From the NCBI GenBank assembly GCA_946811695.1, contig OX328123.1, positions 9,805,698-9,869,697 on the forward strand: a stretch of DNA of 64,000 nt, written 5' to 3'. This stretch comes from Gonocerus acuteangulatus. Taxonomy: Eukaryota; Arthropoda; Insecta; Hemiptera; Coreidae. This document shows, piece by piece, positions 52,401 to 60,147 of this stretch (its first letter is position 1; each line of letters opens with the position of its first letter). Under the pieces are notes generated by a model that had not been told where the DNA came from, did no database searches, and saw nothing but the letters and a program-made list of their open reading frames with translations. A program made the translations under genes and the position numbers.

Positions 52401-55400
52401 TCAAAATACGTTATAGTGCAAACTTTGAAGAAAATCGTAGCTGAGGACGCTCTCCTTCAGTTTTACCAGAAATAGTAATTTTCTTTCCAGTGTTGCCTAG
52501 GTGGAGATTAGCAAGCTAAAAAAACTTTCTTCTTTTTTTGCGAAAAGTTTTTCTTTTGCGAACAAAACTTTTCAGTTTTAACCTTTGTATGTTTATCTAA
52601 ATTATAGCCGTATATTCTCAAGATTTGGACAAGTAATATCATATAAGATCAATTTTATTAATTTCTGATGAAAATGTAGAGCAACACTGAGCTCCTAGAA
52701 GCCATTAACCATTATACTTTTTTTTTAAGTTTGGTTTGTTTATCTAATTTCCAAAACTTTTTATTTTTAGTAAAATATTTGTGTTTGCCTAAATTATAGC
52801 CTTATATTCTTAGAATTTTGACTAATATATATTAATAAGTAATTTAAAATATTAAGTTTTTGATCTGTTGACTTTACAGTCGCCATTTTCTTTCCAGTGT
52901 TGCCTAGGTGGAGATTAGCAAGCCAACAAAACATTTTTTTTTTTTTGTTAAAAGTTTTTCTTTAGCGAACAAAACTTTTCAGGTATAAACTTTGTATGTT
53001 TATCTAAATTAGAGCCTTATATTCTCAGAATTTGGACTAATATCATATATTAGTAAGTAATTTGAAATATTAAGTTATTGATCTGTGGACTTGCAGGTTC
53101 CTGTTTGTTTTCCATAGTTGATTTTTTTTATTTGCAAATTGCATTTTATCTCATACATTTGCTTAACATAAACTATGCCTTCAACATTAACCCATGGATC
53201 TGTACAGAACTTTAATAATTTAAATACTTATAGTTCTTTAACGTACCACCTAAAATCATCTATATGTAACGTACGAAAATGTTGTAATTATCTAAATTAT
53301 AACCTTATATTCTCAGATTTTGGATTAATATCATATATTAGTAAGTAATTTGAAATATTAAGTATTTGATCTGTTGATTTGGAGTTTCCCGTTTGTTTTT
53401 TTATAGTTAATTTTTTTGTTTTTGCAAATTGCATGTTATCTCATGCACTTGCTTAACATAAACTATGCCTCCAACATTAACCCATGGATCTGTACAGAAC
53501 TTTAATAATTTAAATACTTATAGTTCTTTAACGTACCACCTAAAATCATCTATATGTAACGTACAAAAATGCTCTGTTTATCTAAATTATAGCCTTATAT
53601 TCTCAGATTTTGGATTAATTTGCTTAACATAAACTATGTCTTCAACATTAACCCATTAACCTGCACAGAGCTTTAATAATTTAAATACTTTTAGTTATTT
53701 AACGTACCACCTAAAATCATCTATGTGTGACATGATATTTAAACATTTGGGTCATTCCATGTCAAATCAACCCAAAAAAATAGGATTTGACACCCATGAT
53801 CTCAGATTTTAATGAAACTTGGCATGTTCATTCCTTTCATGGATATAAGTAAGAATATAAAATAGTTTTTCTCAATCTCAAATAGTTTAATTCCCTGCTA
53901 AAGTATTTCAAATTTTGCAGTTATCATCGATTGGACAAAGGAAGTGCACTTAGTTCTAGAATATAAATCATACCTATCGACCAATGTTGATGACATTTTC
54001 TATGACAATACTTCAATAAATATGGAAGCCAGAAAAACAAAATAATATAAGCATAAAGTAATTACAAATGGTCTGAAAAAATCCTGAAGTGTTAAAATGC
54101 ATTTTGTAAAAATTAAATATGGCGTTCCACACTAAGTGGAATATCATCAAACGATAAAAAGAAAATCACTAAAATATTTTTTTATTATTATTGTAAAAGG
54201 TATACATTATCACATGAAAAAATAAAATGTATGGTTTTTTCACTCTTTAATTTTTTTTTTCCGTTAAATACAAAAAATTGTTGAATTAAAATTTTAGCTA
54301 ACAATATATTATTTTTTATAGTACAGCGATTTAATTTTAAAAACTATAAAAAATAACCCAAAGCTATTCAGAATGGACTGTTTAACAGTCCTTTGGACAG
54401 TTCGGACAGTCCTTAACAGTAACCCATGGACTGTCCGAACTTATAGCAGGCTCAATATCTAAATGGCTCATACGGAGAATTGTAGTGATTGTCATTAAAC
54501 TAGATGCAACATTAGCAAACTCTACTGAGTTTTTTACATTTTTAGTTTCAGATTTGCTCATAACTTCCATTAGAGACCAATGATTTTACTCTTTCTCCCA
54601 CCCTATCTACTACTCGTCTGTCATGAGCTGTAGTAAAATATTTCTGCTAAAACTTTTTGTGAAATTTTTCTGAATGTATGTAAAGCAATCTTGACATATA
54701 TTTATTTTTAAACTGAGACGATGGATTATCACTGTAAATAATTTCATTTTGACAAATCATTATTTTTTATTATTATATCATATAATCTTATCAAATTTGT
54801 TCCTCATATAAATCCACACCGTTTGACCGATGTTGACCAAACTTGGCACACAGGTAGGGGTTGATACGGGAAGTGTCATAGGCAAGGTGAAAAAAATCTA
54901 CCAGCTGTATGTTTGTTCCTTACAACTATATAATATTAAGTTGGTGTAGCATGGCACTCTGGATAACAGCTAGTTATTAAATAAATACACCATTTACTTG
55001 GCAAATTGCATTATAATCATGATGCCAAGGTTGAGGGTTGTAACCATGAATTACCCTATCTGTCAGTAGTCCTCTAGACAACAAACAAGTGAGACATTGA
55101 CCTTTATTTTTCCTCGTAATTTTCGTTCATCTGTGGTATACTGAGTTTCAGTGTCAGGATATGACACCACCTTGTGGTATACGTGACAACTTTTTCATCG
55201 CTGTGTTAAGCTCAAGGAGTTATTTCATGACTATTTACCCTTGTTTTACATGTTAATATGGTAGGTTATTGTCTGTTTGTTACCGACGAAGAAATTCTAC
55301 AAGAACTTCTGGTAACAGACTGAAGGAACTGATGAATCTTCTCATTCCAAGATGAAATCTGAAGCATCCTAGGTACAGAAACATCCGAACAAACATCACC

Positions 55401-58400
55401 ACCACTAACTCCTTCAAGCTCAGAAATAATTAAAAAAATGTTCCTTCTATGGACGGAAAAAGAACAGGAAACCAAACATGTCTTCAGTGTAATATTAGTA
55501 CTTGTAGTGAACATAAAAGAGTAATAAGCCCGTGCTGCCAAGCACAAAATGAAAAAAAACATATATTTTGTAAACATATTTTTTTTTAATTTTATTAATT
55601 TCTAATTATAAATATATTTATAATAAATATGCCTTTCTTTTATTAAACTTGTATTCATTTCTACCCAATCAACATAGTTATTCGGAAAATGAAGTCATTT
55701 TTTATATTAGGTGTCATATCTACCACACCGCCTTGTGGTGTGAGTACAGACAAACACCCTGTGGGAGGAAGGTTAAATTTATAATCTTAAGATCGAAATT
55801 TATAAATTTTTACATACAATTTTTTGAATCAGCGAGGATCTTTTATAATATTTCACACATAATGTATGATTATGGTAAAAGATCCACTTTTATCACCAAA
55901 AGGTGGGAATCTAAAATAAAGAAAATTATCAATTTTTAATTGGAACATTGATTTAAATTTCTGTATACTGTTTATGATAAATTTTCTAGTAAATGTTTTT
56001 GTCATTTAAGTGTTGTGACTCACAACTTGTGAGTATTGAAAAATAACAATTTCATCTAGGAAAAAAGGAATATACATTATTTTATTTTCTTTTTTTATGA
56101 ATTTTATATGTGACATTTACATAGGAGATTTTAGAAAAAATATAAATTTTTGAAAAATAGGCGAAGCTGCAAAAACTTGGTTTTTGCTTAACTTCAAAAT
56201 GAAACTAAAACTGTATTTTTTTGTGGAAAAATCATGCAAGAATTCGGAAAATATTTTCATAGTGTATACTACAGGACAGTGGGTTCTCATCTGCATATTT
56301 GTCAAGAATAATAAGTCCAAAAACACCAAAGGAGGTCCATGAATGTTAATTGAAAGTGAAATTATAAATGGTCGAACCTCCACTGTATATCTTCCTTTTA
56401 TTGGACAGTATTCAACTTTTAGATAAATCGGATGTGTACACCGATGGACATTCTTGAGACATTCCAAATTCTAGCCTGCTCCACCTTGCTCAGTTAGAAG
56501 GCCATTTAAGCCAAAAGATAGCCTGGTTGAGCCTCGCTGAGCTACAGGTGGTGGCAGTGATGTGGGGTGGGTAAATACCCAGTGGGTAGGTAAATATAAA
56601 TTGGGTATTTACCCACAGGGAAGGTAAATACCCAAAAAGTGGGTATTTTCAGTTTTTGAGCTTGATACAACTTCTTTGAATATTTTTTGGTGCAAACAAG
56701 GACTGAAACTTATCCATTTGATCATAAAAACTTAATGAACATTAATTCTTACCAAGTAATATTTTAAAGAAAGTTAAACGTCGGTCCGGGTATTTATCGG
56801 TATTTACAACTTAATATATATCTATGAATTTTCATGATTACTTTTACAGTGGGGAAGGTTAATTAATTTTAAAAAGGTGAATGAAGCCTATTCAATTATT
56901 AAGGACTTATTTAAATTTAAAAAAATGTCCAAAAACATTTTTAATGTTTATTATAATAGTTCAAAAACATTTTAAGTTAAGTTTAAGTTTGTGATCCTTG
57001 TTAATATTATTTGAAATTATGCTCATACAGTAGTAACAACATTACGGTAAGCAGAAATCTCACCAGAAATGAAAAGGTAGCTTCTTGATGACAGAGTGTT
57101 TTGGGTCCGAGTTGGGAAACTAGTTAACATCCTTGATCCAATTGTTGAACTTATCCATTCAGTTAAATGCCCCTTTGATCCACACAGTTCATAAGAGATT
57201 TAAGAATTACTGAAAACTCTTCAACAAGAAATCCAGAATCTTCTCTTCAAAAAATGGAGGAAAAACTTGTGCTAACTAAATAGGAGAAACTCATTCAGTT
57301 TGGTGTTGGAAACGCACATCTTGCTGTAGACTCGTTGAACTCTTCCATTTGTTTTGTGTGTGAGTTAGGCAGAAGCATGGGATTGAAATCAGCTGATCTT
57401 CAAAAAAACATAGCTGACTATAGGGACCAAGAGGGATTATGGCAAAGATCCTTTTTATGGGAAGGTCTTGAAGTCAATGACAAAGAAAATAATAAAATAA
57501 GTCCCATGTTATGGTGGAGAGGCTTGAAAGGTACATGTGTTTAGATCAATGAGTAGGTAACTTAATTTGTGTTTTGAGAAATTGAGATAATCTTAGTCCA
57601 AAGTTTTAGGTGAGGCTACATGTTTGTGAATGCAGTACAGTAGTATCAAATTTGGGCAAACAACTTGGTTTATTGGTAGTCCGAAGGTCCATGGCAAATT
57701 TTCAGGTATTAATTTATTATTTATTAACCTCTCAGTGATCCTATTCTATAATTTATTATTGTTTTAATAGTTTCTCAGTGTTGCAATAGCTCTAAACTGG
57801 CAAGATCCATGACATTTTACAATATTCGATTACTAAGTCGCGGTTTAGTTAAATACCTTAAATACCCGGGTATTTATGAAATTGGGTATTTACCCTGGGT
57901 ATATACCCTGGGTATTTACCCTTAAGAATAAATACCCGGGTATTTTACAACACTGGGTGGTGGGTGTGAATTTTCCTGTTTTGGGGGTATTTATGAGTCA
58001 TTTTTGTTCTATTATTATTTTTTAAATTTGTTTAAGGTTCGCCACCTTAAATTTTACTGTTGACAGCCCTCTTTACAGGGTACTGCAGACTTCACTGACA
58101 TCATCACTCCATGGGTCTCACAAAGATGGTGTCAACTATGCTCTGAAGATGATGAAACTCCAAACCATATTGTATGGAGATGTACAACATTGGCAGCCAA
58201 AAGGTTTCTGCACTTTGGAATTGCAATCATTGACGATCCGAGGAGGATACTAGAGCTGAACCTTACAACTCTATGAGGTTCATTGCTAACAAGGCTCTGG
58301 TTCTAGAATGCAACGACACGCCGAGTGGCTCAATAGGTCTTATAGGCCTCTGTGCGGCTTCTATCGATAGATCCAGGCACCTGTTTTTCTAATTTAATCT

Positions 58401-60105
58401 AAGGTTTGCCACCTGGGGTAATTTGAATAAAAATTAAAGTTTTTGAATTTCAGCATAGCTATGTTTTGATGGTTGTTAACAAAACACTGAGGATGAAGTT
58501 GTCACCTATAACTCCAATAGTTGTCTTGTCCAATAAAATAAATATATACAGTGGAAGCATCAGTTAATCTTCTTTTAGGATGGATGGGGTTTAAGGACAA
58601 AAAATGTCAAAGGTTATCATTGTCCTGGTATTCTTATTTTAGTTTTTTTGTTTATAATTTTTGGCCATTATGAAAAAATTGATGCTTCTAACTTAGCTAA
58701 TTTTTAATAAGTTAGTAATTATACATACCTTGGCAAGACTTTCTGCATGGGGGAATGACATTTCTTCCGAGAGGTTGGCATTCGGGCTCCAAAAGCGAGC
58801 AGAGGAAAGCCTGTGCCCTGGGACTGCAGCCAGATTCGAGAATCAGCTCGAAGTACGGCATTGCTTCATGTAACGCTTCCATTGATGTTATACCAGGCAG
58901 TGTCGGAAGTGTAGTTAAATCCCACGGGATCACTCCTCGGCACATCGACAGTTGAGGAGAATGACAATTACCTCAAAAGAAAAATACATCATTAATTAAG
59001 GATTTTCAAATATGGTTATATTTTTTTCATCTGTTTATTTTTGTAGTAATGTTTTTGGCAAAGGTAAATGGTGTTACCTAAGGTCGTGGGTTCGATTCCC
59101 ACTAAGGTTGATGGCTTTTCATTAAAAAAAAAAAAAAAAGCATCAGATCTATCCTGGATAGAAAAAGTACGTCCAGTAGAACCCCCCGTCCAAAAATAAT
59201 TGTCATGGACGTTAAAATTTAAATAAATGACCTGAGCTCATATAATTTCTTACACCTTGTTGATTTTTGGCCTTTATTTTCATTACCTTTTGTAATGGCT
59301 ACAACACATCTTCAACCCAGTTCATTCATAAACATTCATATAACATGAACAGACATTGTTATCAAGCAGCGTCTGGGATGAAAAATAGGCCCTCAAGAGA
59401 TGGTAGATAGGAATTTAATAACATTCAATAAAACGGCACAAGAGATGATTTATATGTATGCAGGTGTTTTATTGTTCATCTATTAAGCAAGTAATTAACG
59501 CTCAGGAAGGAGCAATCAAAATGTAGTGATGGAATGCAAGACCTCAGTGGGGCCCAAAAACCTTTTCTCATCACTATAGTTGAAATCTGATGTTACCATC
59601 AGATTGGAATACTATTATCATACTAGATGTGTGAATTACATCTTGCTCGGATAATTTTTCGATATAAAAAAAATTAATTTTTGAAAAAAATTCCTCTAAT
59701 CACATCTACTTATAAGAAACTAATAACTTTTAAATCTTAATGCGTTTAGGCGAAGAAAAGAAAAGTCTTAAATTACTTTTAAGATAACACAAAAAGAAAT
59801 CTTAAGTTACTTTTGTTTAAACAACTTTACATACTTTCAGAGTAATTAAATGGAGGCTGTGTTGGTGTTGGGGAGCCCTTCGGTTGAAGACTTGGTAATG
59901 TTGGCGAGACTGGAAGAACTGTTGTACTTCTCTCCATGTATTTCGTCATAGATGGAACAGCCTAAAAAAAAAAAAAAAAAAAATATATAATACAGTTCTA
60001 CGTTTGTCAGATTTTGTCCAATAATGTCCCAACCCATATGCAAAATTAATTTTATTTACTGTTAGTGTTTGCCAAAAAACAGACATCTTCAGGCATTCAG
60101 CATCA

Positions 60106-60147
<42 letters not shown>
